A stretch of 64,000 nt of DNA from Strongylocentrotus droebachiensis (lineage: Eukaryota > Echinodermata > Echinoidea > Camarodonta > Strongylocentrotidae): the NCBI GenBank assembly GCA_035222895.1, contig JAVYIG010000607.1:248001-312000 (forward strand), given 5' to 3'. The notes under the pieces were generated by a model, which did not search any database, was not told where the DNA came from, and was given only the letters and a program-made list of their open reading frames with translations. Both the position numbers and the translations under genes were made by a program. This document shows positions 1 through 11,096 of the stretch, piece by piece. How positions within the stretch are numbered: the first letter of the stretch is position 1; each line of letters opens with the position of its first letter.

Positions 1-364
1 GGGGGGGGGGGTGGGGATGAGAAACAGAATGAGACCGCTCATAGTCAGGTGGCTTTGAGCGTCAAATTTATCAATTGTCGTTACTTGCCTGATAAAAGCA
101 CCAGTTTGGGCACAGGGCTTCCTTAGGACCTAATAAAACATATTAGGTTAGAAGCCCCCGGAAAAAATATCATATAAGGGTGTGGGGCGGGGTAGGATCA
201 CCTCGCATTGTAGGCTTCTAAGTAAGCAAATAGTAAGCAAATAGGGGACCATCGTCTTTAAGTTGATGGAAATCTGGGGTCAAGAACAACCTTTCTTTAA
301 ACAGTATGCATGAAATTTGAATATGGAAGTAAATTGGTCTATTTCTCCACTACCAATACCATCA

Positions 365-525
365 CCCCTATCACTCTATCTCTCTTTCTCTCTATCTCTT
401 TCTCTCTTTCTCTCTTCCTCTCTCGCTTCCTCTCCCTCCCTTACCACATCTCCCTTTATCTCTCTCTCTACCACTCTCTTATTCTCTTTCTTGCTCTTCC
501 TTATCCCTCTCTTCTCTTCTCTATT
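365..525. repeat. CT-rich microsatellite of module 1
   Basis: Imperfect TCTC/TTTC repeats. Open frames on both strands here (runs of Ser/Leu/Phe or Arg/Glu/Lys) are by-products of the simple repeat. Confidence 0.85.
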
Positions 526-1202
526 CCAACGTTTCGTTATCACTGCAATATATGTACATGTATTATGCACATTGTTCAAGTATCCCCAACACAAACTTCT
601 TACTTTGCGAGGTCTTTCCTTCCTGTACTTTAATCTTTAGACCCGTTTAATAATGAATTGCAATGTATGCATCCCCCCCCCCCCCTCCCCTCCGCCGAAC
701 CCTTATTTACCAACTATTTGATTAACCAGCAAAACGGCATCTCTATGGATTGAATTCACTTTGTATGCACTAAGCGTTGATATGTCGGGCAAACCCGACA
801 AGCTTTTCAGTCGTCAAAAGAAACTTTGGTGTATAGGTTTATTCATACCCACGAATATTTTTGTTTCAATGCGGGGTGAACAAAGAATGAACAGAAGAAG
901 ACTATACTACAGAGATTACAAAGATACTACCAAGAAATTACTACGAATTTAAGAATTTTATTAAGTATAATCTTACATTTAAGCGCAAGTACAAATTTTG
1001 AATATTTCATTCACTTCATATTTTCTTCTACCCAGATGTCTGCTTCAAATATCTGTTGCTTGCATTTTTAATTTCATACGCAGAACATATGTTATCATAA
1101 CCATCTTTACATAACTTGATTCCCTAAAGTTTCCACATTTACGTGATAGTGTGCAAGTTTTTTTCTCCTTCAACCCTTCAAAGTATACCTGACTGTTAAG
1201 AG

Positions 1203-1377
1203 AGCATTGTAGGCTTCTAAATAAGCAAATATGGGACCAACGGCTTTAAGTCATCTCCGAGGGACTTGGTAAGAGTATTAATGCCTTACCCAGGGCACTA
1301 GCGCATCGACTTGGTCTCGAACCAGGGACCTCCCGGTTACGAGACCATGCACCGCTCTGCCCCTGAGCCATTGCACC
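1203..1377 (-). mobile_element. tRNA-derived SINE, minus strand (module 1)
   Basis: Read on the minus strand, the head has an A-box-like stretch (ATGGCTCAGGGGCAGAGC), an anticodon-arm-like segment GGTCTCGTAACC, and a B box GGTTCGAGACC. This resembles tRNA-Thr(CGT). A body follows that the opposite-strand partner at 1657 also has. No acceptor stem pairs cleanly and a non-tRNA tail follows, so this is a SINE and not a tRNA gene. Confidence 0.75.
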
Positions 1378-1656
1378 TTCTCAAATGTTTTGGTGCGCTT
1401 TCTTGTCTACCTCACGCTGCCTTTTTTTCTTTTATTCTTTAATTCTTTCTTTATTCTATAATTGAATAGCAACGAATACAGAAATACTTAAGTTCTTTGT
1501 CTTGCACTCGTCAGAGTCAGTGAACAAAAATAATAATGAATAATGGTCATAATCATCATCATCAATCTTCTTTCGTACGATGTGTTGCATCATTCTTTAG
1601 TAATTATAATTCCGATCAGAGAGTGCACAATCACATATTTATAACACACTATGATA

Positions 1657-1845
1657 ACATGGCTCAGTAGTGGGCAGAGGTCTCGTAACCAGAAGGTCCC
1701 GGGTTCGATACCAAGTCGATGTCCCAGTGCCCTTTGGTAGGGCAGTAATCATTACCAAGGCCGTCTATTTAAAAGGGACTTACAGCCGCAGCATTGGTCA
1801 CTGGGAGCTTACCTACAATCATGCCCATGCTTTCTTAGTAGTAAA
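1657..1845 (+). mobile_element. tRNA-derived SINE, plus strand (module 1)
   Basis: The head GGCTCAGTAGTGGGCAGAGG, the anticodon-like segment GGTCTCGTAACC and the B box GGGTTCGATACC match the minus-strand copy 280 bp upstream. The body includes 'cagtgccctttggtagggca'. The pair points outward (head to head) and is kept in modules 2, 4 and 5. Confidence 0.75.
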
Positions 1846-2480
1846 GTAATACAAACAAACTGACAACCAACCACAACACTATAGTATAAACACAAATAAA
1901 CAATTATCTATCTGCAGTGGTGTCCACTTCTCATCAAAATCTCATCCCGCAAATTATTCACCAAACTTAGTATAGTTATGTTAGTATATCATATGTTTTA
2001 TAATCTTTTTTGTATTCGATAATATGAGATGAAAGTTGTGCAAAAAAAATATTTTACAGTACATGATTACAATCATTTGTGTCCATTGAAATTATTGACG
2101 TGTACATATTTTTTTTCTTCATTTAATAAACGAACATTAATACAACATAATTCATCTTTTACAATTTCACAATGCATAGGTCTAAAATATATCACGCATA
2201 TATAATAGGAAATATTACCGCACTACACTACACAGTTTTTTCATCCCAAAAATCTAGAAAAAGCATAATTTTTTTTCCAGAATAAATCTGAATACTTTAA
2301 GAAAATTCCTTTCATATTTTTCAAAATATTATTGTACACAATCGAAATTATGAGTTTTTTCATGGGATTCATGGGAATTTTCAAGTAATCGATGAATATT
2401 TAGCGACTTGTATTGTACTTCATTACATTATTCCGTATAATTTCTTCAAGACAGTTAACAATCTGGAACAGTTTATTCAT
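1846..2480. other. AT-rich module spacer, no gene seen
   Basis: AT-rich sequence repeated in the other modules, with no conserved open frame. It leads into the receptor 3' side. Confidence 0.5.
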
Positions 2481-2494
2481 GATTACTGTCTTTT

Positions 2495-2690
2495 CATTGT
2501 CCACGGAAGGGGCATTGGGGGAATTTGTTCGCTGGTTGTTTTTATCCATGATTAAGCTCTCAGTTTTAATTGTCCGCGAGGAAATTTTAGGAAACTTTTC
2601 CACCTTAAATTATTTCTATGGTTAAATGTTCAATTGGCTGCCGATAATTATGTGGAACTTGTCTCCAGTATTGTTTTGTTCGTGTTTTAA
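2495..2690. repeat. ~65-bp repeats just downstream of receptor copy 1
   Basis: About three diverged units, each built around 'ttgtccgcg' and a later 'ggaaacttgtcc'-like stretch, lie beyond the receptor stop codon (its 3' side). Modules 2 (21772-21960) and 3 (26752-26960) also have about three units. Modules 4 and 5 keep one (38730-38790; 46685-46740). A copy-number-variable 3'-flank repeat. Confidence 0.55.
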
Positions 2691-2720
2691 GTTTCACTGG
2701 GTGATTGCAAGTTATTTTTT

Positions 2721-3984
2721 TCAGCGATTGGTTCTCATTTTCCTTACCAAGTCGATGGGCATGGGAATGCTTCCGAGCCTACATCTTATTATGCATACCA
2801 TCACCTCCCTAAAGGCACGAATCCTTCTGGCGTAGATTATGGGATTAATACAGCTATTAAGGTATAGAAGGGCATAAAACCAGGGAAGTGCGCTGTAAGA
2901 ATCTGCGCTGTAAGATACCGCTAAACATAGGGTTACAGCGTAAAGAATGAAGCAGATGACAAAAGCAACGAGAATTACCAACAGATTCTTGGTGACAGCA
3001 AGAAGCTTCTTGTCAATTTTAAGGTTTTGCCTGTTTCGTGAGAGGTAATTTGGTTTCCGATCCCTCGATACCTAGTGGTACTATCGCTCTTAGATCAGAT
3101 TCGCCATCTGTGCTTTTTAAGTCTTCTATAGATGGGGATACCGTCAAAATCTTCGCATCCTGCATATGGTTATCCGACTGACCAGATTTTAGTCTTTCAC
3201 CTATTGATAGGTAGCAGTGTTGGCTTCCTAAATGCTCGGTTGAATGGGATGCCCTCAAAACAGTGTTCTCATTGACCAAACCACCTTGTTGGGTAACGTG
3301 GTGTTCACCTATGGCGTCCGTGCATATTTCATTCTGTATCTTTCCCTCGACTTTCTTCTTAGGCTTCATCTTCTCCGCTCGGTGTGCAATGAATCTCCAT
3401 AGTTTCAGGTATACAATGACAACAATTGCAAAATGCCCGAAGATCGACAAGGCTAAGACAAAGGCAGAGTTTTCGTCGCGTAGTACGAAATATAAGCAGA
3501 GCGAGGAAAAGTTAAACACCCACGTAAATGCAATCATGAGGCATACATTTCGAGCCTTGTAAAGTTTCTTAAATTTGTCTTGGTTTCTACTGATGTTATA
3601 CCAACTGGTGAAGCCAATAAAAGCATGTGTCGTAAGGCTAACGCCAACACAGCCAATTGTGACAACAAAAGTAAAGTAAGAGATCAAGTCATTAGAAATT
3701 AGCAAATTAGCCAATTTAAAGAGAATGCTGATTGACGTCAACAGATCGGCACATGCAAGGTTCAGTACAAACCAGTTGAGGGTCGATCTGAGCTTGCGAG
3801 AGAGAATGATGGCGAGGATCACGATGCAGTTTCCGATGATTCCGGTGATGCTTATCATAAGGAGGATGATAACGAGAACAACACCTTGGGCGAAGCATAA
3901 AGGCTGATCGTTAAAAGTACCGCCTGGAAGACTACAATTTGATGGATCAATGGCCGACGTAGGAAGAGTGCTTTCATCTGCCAT
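2721..3984 (-). pseudogene. Class A GPCR copy 1, single-nucleotide frameshift before TM6
   Basis: The reading frame opens at MADESTLP (3984, context AAGATGG) and runs 321 residues through TM1-TM5 and the third intracellular loop. It stops at TAA 3019-3021. The paralogs read 'caattttaggtt' where this copy has one extra A at 3021/3022. After that base the next frame (to 2721) continues the receptor with TM6 (FVICFILYAV), TM7 (NSCINPIIYA) and the usual C-tail. Without the extra base the protein would be about 420 residues, like copies 3-5. TM1 (GN), TM2 (LACADL) and the TSWY motif at the end of TM3 are present. The large element inserted at 4221 also breaks its conserved upstream TATA-like block. 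Most likely a pseudogene; a base-calling error at the frameshift is the alternative. Confidence 0.85.
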
Positions 3985-4234
3985 CTTTAGCCTGTGATCA
4001 ACTAAAAGCTTTTCTGAAAATAATTTACGAAGAAAAGAACGAATACCATTTACACAGAGCTTTAAATTATATCAATTCATTTTCTGACAAATTGTAAAGG
4101 TAATTTGGGTGAACCAAATGTTTTCATGCAATATTTGAAAACTACAGTTGCATGTGACTGAAAATTATTTCACTTCTGAATCGTTTATTATAAATGTAAT
4201 GCACATAGTTGACGTATATACACTGTTAAAAAAA

Positions 4235-5350
4235 ACAGTAGATTTTACAGAGAAAAAAATACAGAACCATTCTTTAAAGTGTTGTAACAGCAAATTTTCT
4301 GTAATTTAACAGGACAAATGTCTAGAAAAAATGAAGATTTTGTTTTTTTACAGGCAATTTGCGTGATTTCAGATCCCATATACAGATTTTTTACAATTCT
4401 ACGGAATGTTCTTTTTTTATTAAGAAAACTTCATTTTTTAACGGATAATAAAAAAGAAATTACAGAAAACAAAAATACAGAACCATTCTGTAAATTGATG
4501 TAACTGGAATTTTCTGCAATTTAACAGGACAGATTTCTATAAGAAAGGGAGATGTTTTTTTTTAATAGGAATTCTGTATGCTTTCAGATCCAATATGCAG
4601 ATTTATTATGATTCTACAGAGCGTTTTTTTTCTTCAAAGTAAACCTCATGTTTTAATGAATAAAAAGAAAGAATCTACAGAAATTAAAATACAGATTCAT
4701 TCTGTAAAAATGTAAACTAGAAACTTTCTGCAATTTAACAGATCTCTAAAAAGAAGATCCCATGTAAATAAATGGAGTGTCTTTTTATTCAAAGTAAACC
4801 TCATGTTTTAATGAATAAAAAAAATACAGGAAACAATAATACAGAACCACTCTGATAATTAATGTTACTTGACATTTTCTGCTGTGAAAAGGACGGATCT
4901 CTCTCCCTCTCTAAAAAAAGGATTGTTTTTTTCTTTATGGAAATTCGTAGGCCTATGTTTTTAAGCAGATTTTGCTTTTAATTCTACAAAGTGTCGATTT
5001 ATTCAAAGCAATCTCATTTAGTTTAATGAATAAAAAAGACAGAATTTATAGAGGAAAATACCGTAAACAATTCTGTAAAATTAATAGCTGAATTTCACTG
5101 CAATTTGACAGAAATCTAAAAAAGAAGTTGATGAGGGTTTTTTTTCAAGGACATTCAGATCCCCTATAGATATTTAATGTTCTACAAAATACCCTTTTCA
5201 ATTTAAAAAAAAAAGACCTTAACTGCCTTTTAATGCCTTAAACTCAACAACGTAAAATAATTTGCGGTAAAAATACAAAACCTTTCTGTTAATTGACTCA
5301 AGCTGCCGAATTCGGGCACATTTAAAAGGGAAAGAAGATTTCGTTTTTAC
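4235..5350. repeat. Left subterminal repeat array of the 9.96-kb element
   Basis: About six diverged units, mostly ~215 bp apart, each contain a version of 'tacagaaccattctgtaaa', a nearby 'ttttctgcaatttaaca' and an AT-rich tail. Unit markers fall near 4259, 4473, 4689, 4840, 5058 and 5272. Subterminal repeats of this type commonly bind transposase in CACTA-like elements; that role is inferred here. Confidence 0.7.
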
Positions 5351-5524
5351 CGGAAATTAGTCTGCTTTTATCAGAGGTTATGCTTTATATAGGCCTAAAT
5401 TTTAGTAGGCTAGGCATAATTATATATATACTTCAAAGTTCATGTAGACCTCTCAGAAATCTTTTTTTTTATGCCATAAAAACAACACGAACTCCCACGA
5501 ACTGAAACTGTAACTATACCGGTA

Positions 5525-5685
5525 CCGTAATTTTTCTGCATCTTCTTAATCTTCTTCTTTTTCTTCTTTTCTATTCTTTTTTTCTTTTTTCTAACAGGAA
5601 GTTTTAATAGTGCTTTCATATCTTATTCAGATTTCTGTTTTTTTATTTTATTTTTTCTTTCTTTTCTTTTTTCTTGCCGCCAACT
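5525..5685. repeat. T-rich low-complexity tract
   Basis: Long TTC/TTT runs with no coding potential, immediately before the CpG-rich block. Confidence 0.7.
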
Positions 5686-5689
5686 TTTT

Positions 5690-6014
5690 TGTTACCGTTA
5701 GCGATAGCGTGTAACATGCATGCGTGCACTTCGTTCGCGCCCATATATGCATGCATGGCGATCGATCAGATCAGAACGAACCGGCCGGGCGCGCCGGGCC
5801 AGCGCCAGCTATAGCTTGCTAGCTGCTTGCACTCGCACGCGCGCGCCATGCATTAATTGTGCATGTTTACCATGATGTGTACGTACGTACATGTACAGTG
5901 CAGCATAGAAGTTATCTAGTTAGTCTGATCTATGTACATAATGCATGCAGTACATACCTGCGAAGTTCGTTCGTGAGCTGAGCCTGGGCCTGCCTGTGAT
6001 TTGAATTGGATTGG
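5690..6014 (+). promoter_or_regulatory. CpG-rich block with splice donor: candidate promoter/5' non-coding exon
   Basis: This is a CpG-dense patch in an AT-rich setting (for example 'ggccgggcgcgccgggccag' and 'cgcacgcgcgcgcc'). It also has repeated GCATGC/CATGCATG and ACGTACGTAC palindromes. It ends at a good donor (TTGG|GTAAGT, 6015). Every ATG inside is followed by an early stop, and the frame that would join the exon at 7270 has a TGA at 5997, so any transcript part here would be 5' UTR. It lies upstream of the spliced gene on the same strand. The promoter role is inferred from composition. Confidence 0.4.
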
Positions 6015-6178
6015 GTAAGTCGATTGTCAATTAAAGTCTCTTTTTCGTTAGGTATTATAACAAGAATTTCAATGTAGTGTTTATAGTATTAAGAATTGAG
6101 TTTGTTGGTGATCACCACGATGAGATTTAAGTCGGATAGAACTCGAGAATTTATGCTTAAACTCTAGTAAAGTAAGCT

Positions 6179-6467
6179 AGACCGATTAAATCTGTCTCTG
6201 TTTGGGGTAGACCGAAGGCTCCGGCCGTGTGTGTCGCTCTCAGTCATTAACATACGGACATTCTCTTTTTACCCTCTGAGTGGAGAGAGGGTAAAAAGAG
6301 AATGTCCGTATGTTAATGACTGAGAGCGACACACACGGCCGGAGCCTTCGGTCTATGTTTGGGGGACCTAGTATTTACAGTACGGTCATTAACGGGGAGG
6401 GCCGCCCGATTAATGACCGTACTGTAAATACTAGGCCCCCAAAAACAGAGACAGATTTAATCGGTCT
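6179..6467. repeat. Three-way (T/Y-shaped) palindrome
   Basis: A perfect 25-bp outer stem pairs 6179-6203 with 6443-6467. Inside lie two independent hairpins: a perfect 69-bp-arm hairpin (6209-6277 with 6286-6354, 8-nt loop) and a ~38-bp-arm hairpin with one unpaired base (about 6358-6396 with 6405-6443). The whole could fold as a three-way junction rather than a simple hairpin. No open frame. It sits inside the 9.96-kb element. Confidence 0.85.
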
Positions 6468-6486
6468 AAAACTCTAGTAGAATCTA

Positions 6487-6655
6487 GTAGACTCTAGACT
6501 AGACTAGAGTCTAGAGTCTACTCATCAGACATTTTCGCGTTGTTAATTTCGCGCTTGCGAAGGCTTGTGAAATTAACAACACACGTATTGTTATTTTCGC
6601 GGTTCAAAGGCGACTCGCGAAATTCGCGAAAATAAAACCCTCGCGAAAATAACGG
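6487..6655. repeat. Cluster of small palindromes
   Basis: A 14-bp-arm palindrome built of GACTCTAGACT (6487-6521) is followed by a hairpin with arm GTTGTTAATTTC (6539-6550 with 6569-6580). Repeated TTATTTTCGCG and its inverse then run to about 6652. Non-coding. Confidence 0.7.
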
Positions 6656-6667
6656 CTGATACAGTAT

Positions 6668-6836
6668 AGTATTAATGACTGCTTTGAGAGAAATAGTTGT
6701 TTTATTACGCTCAAGGGAAGGTTAGAATTGTGCTATTCCCCGAGGCTTGCCGAGGGGAATAGCCCAATTGTAACCTTCCCGAGAGCGTATGAAAACAACT
6801 ATTTCTCGAATATTAAAGCAGTCATTAATACTTTTA
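6668..6836. repeat. Foldback (MITE-like) element with ~80-bp arms
   Basis: The left arm 6668-6746 (starting AGTATTAATGACTGCTTT) is inverted at 6749-6832 with a few mismatches and almost no loop. The centre is CCCCGAGGCTTGCCGAGGGG. Confidence 0.8.
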
Positions 6837-6893
6837 TATGCCGAAAAAAAATATAAAGCAGTCATTAATACTTTTATATGCCGAAAAAAAATA
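6814..6893. repeat. 40-bp direct tandem duplication
   Basis: Two near-identical 40-bp units (6814-6853 and 6854-6893) begin taaagcagtcattaatac. The first overlaps the end of the foldback element. Confidence 0.85.
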
Positions 6894-7269
6894 GACTAAA
6901 AAATAAAAAATAAAAAATATTTTTCAATTTTCCCATTACTCTATCTTTTTAACATTTACTTGATTGGTATCCTCCATCGCTCAAACCATTTTTTAACATG
7001 TAAACCTATGGGGTAACCATGGAGTAACCATGGTTATTAAAAATATTGAAATGTTTTATGCATGGTTACCGAGAATTTTACAGGAACAGTTGAAGTTTAT
7101 GAATGCAATTCGACCAATCAGATGGCTGGATTTCTTAAGTGAGGTATATAATATGTGTTATCCCCCTCAAGGCCCGGCAGTCAATATTATATAAAGGTTT
7201 GTAGGTGCCTTATGCCTACCCCTCCAAGCATCTGTTATTTTGCTAAACATCTAAATTTTATTATTTCAG

Positions 7270-10187
7270 GTTGATGGTAACAAGCAGAAGATTGATGGTG
7301 ACAAGGACAAGCCTCAGAGTCCATTCATTGCCATAATTGGTGAGTTTTTCATGTTTTTGGTTGTGCATGCAATCTGTATAGTACAGAGGTCTTCTTTTTG
7401 TTGAGTTCTTTCTCTGATAATAACCCTGTCCTAACAAATGCTGGACATAGGTTACACTACATTTCAGCATCCAGTGAGCTTTATTAAGGAAATTATAGGC
7501 AAAAATTATTGTATGCATAAATTTGCCTATTTAAAGTAATTACTATTTGTTTTTGAATTTGACTGTAAGAGGGTTATGAGCATGTCGGCTTTCGGTGTGA
7601 TTCCACAACTAATGGCCAAGGTTTTAAAGGGAACTCCTATTACTGAATGATGGTAATGAAAGGACAGATTGTAACCCTCGAGATAGGGGGGGGCTGTGCC
7701 AAAAGGGCCCCCTTAAAGGTTTTGGCTGTTGAATGCACGATCGCAACAGCAATTGGCACACACCCTACCCAGAATGTAATCTTCAAAATTGTATAGTTTA
7801 TTGTCAAAAGTTAATTACAATTTATTTTAATTTATACTAATTCATACATAATTTATTTTAAATGGCTGTAAATCTAAAATAAAGATCATGAACTATCTAA
7901 CTTTTGCTACTGACCATCTTTTTAGGATTTCTCATCAAATGTACATTAAAACAATTCTGGTACTATATTTCATTTCTTATTTATTTTACTGTTTTTGTTG
8001 TTGTTTTTTTGTACTTATCTGTAAATTTAAATCATTGGCAACACTATTTCGATCATAAACAACATAAAATTAATTGATTTTAATTGATGGAAGTGAAAAG
8101 AATCGTATATTGTTTAATTGTACATTGCAAAATGTATGAAGTCACTGAAGCGAAACAAAAATCTTTACTGAGAAAAATGTGTTACTGAAAACTTCTAACA
8201 GCATAATTTATGTATCATTAGAATCAAATCGATTTACTTTTTATGACAAAGATGGGTTGAGTTTGTTACGTTTGTCTCTCTAGTTCAAGCTTAAAATAAA
8301 TAATGACTACATAATCATAGTTTTGTTGGTTTTTTTTTTTTTTGGGGGGGGGGGGGCAAAAGTGAAATTTTTTAAATTTCATATCAGGAAAATATTTAGT
8401 CTTGGCTTTAATATCATGCCAAATTTGTTTCATATCAATCTACCTTATTTTTTGGATCCTCCTGTCCACTTTTACGTGAACGTGTCCTTATCAGACTTCT
8501 CACCTTATATTTCAGGATCAAGGGAAGACATCTTCAAAGGGCGAAACATCTATTATCTTGTAATAGAAGGATCTGTCGTCAATGATGGAATAGCCACATT
8601 CCGGGAAGCAGTGATCACACTGTTCTGCTGTTTCTACGCTCTTTCCCTAGAGTACCCACCAGAGGGATCAGTCACTATGGAGTTCATCCAAAGGTGGGTA
8701 TTTTAACTAACTTTTGTTGGGTTGCAACAACAAACAGAAAAATCATTAGTTTGAAATGGCATGATGGCTGCAAGATGAATGGCAAGAACAGTGGTGTTGT
8801 CCTTAATCATAGAATCATTGCTGAACATTCCCCAGTTACCACTCGATGTTGCATTATTGTCTGTTACCATAGTGACAGCATGACATAATGACTTCAACCT
8901 AAAAGACCTGGAAGATGCAACCATTCTTGGCGTTTTGTGTGAAATATCTGCAACACAAGTCATTCCATGAGGGGTGGTGCCTGTACCTCTCTATGCAAGA
9001 GGAATTCATGCTCTCTCCTTCTCTCCTTGGTGGTGCATTATTCCATTGTCCTTGATGAGTTGGAAGAAAACCACCTACGGAATATTGACAATAACCTCCA
9101 CCATGGTATCCTTGTGATATATTACCGTCCTTCATCTCTCCCTCTCTCTCTTTTCTCTTGTCTGTTCTCTTTCTATCTTTAATCTAAACTCCTCAAAAAA
9201 AGTCCTGCAGATCAATTTTGAGCCTTAATATCTTTTTTGCTCCTTTTCTATGATTATTGAATTTGATATCAATGGAAGGTTCATTTATTCCCCTTTACAT
9301 TGATACCTCATTTGTAATGGTTATTTTATGCTTGAATGCACAGTACTACTGAATACAGATCAAAGTCAGAAGTGAAAAGTTGCTAAATGAATGGCTATTG
9401 TTCACATCGAGTTCTTAACTGGTATGAAAAGCTTTTGTGATTTTTTTCTTGCTTGTTTGTTAGTTTGTTTGTTTACTTTGTTCATTATTCGTACATTTCA
9501 ATGCTGTATATTCATGTTTGAAGGACAAAAAATGTTTCAATACATTTCAGGTGGTATTTGTTTTTTTTGTTTTGGCAAGAAGAGGTGTTTTAATCACCAG
9601 CTTATGGTTAGAGCACTACTTGTGTTTTGATTTCATACAGATTATTGCAAGTTGCTAGCTTAGTATCAGTCCATAACGGAATTGGAAACAAAATCGCTCC
9701 TCACATCATTTCATTTTCAGCCATATCCAACCAATAAAACAAACATAAGCAGAAACAGACCCCCCCCCCCCCCCTGCAGGAATCCCGCAAGCAGCTTTTT
9801 ATTGCCAATCCTCATATTTTATCATAGTCAAAACGATGGGGAATGTGGGAAAGCCACTATAAAAAGATGCATTTATAGCAGGATTCCTGCTATAAGACAA
9901 GGTACAGACTTTTGACAAGTTGTTTAAGTCATTATTTTCCAAGTCGACATATTTTCTTTCGTTTCAATATTCAAATTTCGAGAAGTTAAGCGTAGTTAGA
10001 AGTATGAAGATTAATTTGCAAGATAACATCTCTGTTTGTATGTATTTTCAGGGAACTCATTGGCATCAGTCCTGGGGGTCCAGTAAAGAGTGGAGGAAAG
10101 AAGAAGAAGAAATCGGCCGTGTCTCCAAAGATAATTGCCCTCCTTCGTGGAATCGTAGAGTTCGAATCTGACTGGAAAACAGAGTAG
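7270..10187 (+). CDS. 3' part of a spliced gene of unknown function (three exons)
   Basis: Three exons join cleanly: 7270-7339 (acceptor TTTCAG, donor GTGAGT), 8516-8693 (acceptor TTTCAG, donor GTGGGT) and 10052-10187 (acceptor TTTTCAG, stop TAG). The junction phases agree (ATT G|GA and AG|G). The 127-residue C-terminal product starts VDGNKQ, continues through IGSREDIFKG, YLVIEGSVV, FREAVITLFCCFYALSLEYP and MEFIQRELIG, has a basic run KKKKK, and ends VEFESDWKTE. The pattern of hydrophobic strand, 'EA...LF..fyal...YP' helix and 'FIQ' resembles the C-terminus of an uncharacterised animal protein family I cannot name with certainty. No ATG opens the first exon in frame, so upstream coding exons are missing or unrecognised. 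The gene lies wholly inside the 9.96-kb element, so it may be element-encoded or captured. Confidence 0.65.
7340..8515 (+). other. Intron of the spliced gene
   Basis: AT-rich, with a T-run followed by a G-run at about 8332-8356. The open frame that begins at 8323 is only coding from 8516; its first part is intron. Confidence 0.55.
8694..10051 (+). other. Intron of the spliced gene
   Basis: Non-coding sequence with a run of C at 9761-9774. No other exon or element recognised. Confidence 0.55.
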
Positions 10188-10366
10188 CAGACATCCAGCT
10201 CTCATTTTTTATGCTTCTGTCAATTTGTTTTGAGATGTGCTTTATTATGCACGATTTTTATTGTGACGAATACATGGATGAGACAATGTGATGTAAGAAA
10301 CCTGTAAATTTCTATTATTTGTGCCTCATCTTGAAAGCCTTTTCTCAACATCCCCAACATAATGCA

Positions 10367-10372
10367 AATAAA
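10367..10372 (+). terminator. Polyadenylation signal AATAAA
   Basis: A canonical AATAAA 180 bp after the TAG stop of the spliced gene. Confidence 0.55.
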
Positions 10373-10389
10373 ATATATATAAGTATTAG

Positions 10390-11096
10390 TATAGTATAGG
10401 ATGTATGCATCCAGATGTGAAAGGCTTTGATTTTTGGAAAGAGCCAAGATAGTCCTTGCCAAGGAACAAAGTGAGTTTTTTAGATTTTGTTGGTAATGTA
10501 AGAAAACCTCAGCAGGTCCTATTTATAATTTTATACCTATATAATTTGTATATTTGTTCTTTTGAAGGTTGTTTATAGTGTTTTCTTGATGATATATGCT
10601 ACAGTATGCAAACATTATACCATGTTGGTGTTTACCCTGGTCAACTTTATATACAGGGTGTCCCATGAACAATGCCTGACACACTTCTGATAGCACACAG
10701 ATCAACTTATTAATACCATTGGTAAGAGCAACATTTCCTTAAGGCCCTGTCACATTAGGCTTGCATGTGACTTGCAAGGAAATTTGTTTTGCTACCCAGG
10801 GGTCTGCGATACTGCGATACAACAATATTACATTTTGAAATAGTTGAGAAGAGGATCGGTTGAAAAATACAAATTTTTGAGGTGCTGAGTATGTACTAAT
10901 TTGTGTTTTCAAAGGTTGGCAGCTATGCTATGTACATCATCTTCATCTTTTATTGGAAACATGTACATATTTTTCATTGAGGCAAGTGGGTATTTTGAGA
11001 ACAAAAATAGACATTTGTATGCTGTTTAGGAAAATAATGTACATTATGCCATCTTCAATCATGAGAACTGATGGCCATATTAATTTGATATTCTTG
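10390..11096. other. 3' flank of the spliced gene, partly repeated at 12411-12540
   Basis: The stretch with 'catccagatgtgaaaggctt' and a later 'tacagggtg' has a diverged counterpart at 12411-12540 in the same order. No coding content seen. Confidence 0.4.

Noticed and set aside
310..640. Paired ~107-codon Ser/Leu-rich frames
   Set aside because: Both are translations of the CT microsatellite in two frames; the same appears at every CT tract.
1657..1735. Possible functional tRNA-Thr gene
   Set aside because: Internal promoter boxes are present, but the acceptor stem does not pair and a conserved non-tRNA tail follows, which fits a SINE.
6179..6467. Integrated parvovirus-like terminal repeat
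   Set aside because: Only the folding shape is similar; no viral gene or matching sequence is seen nearby.
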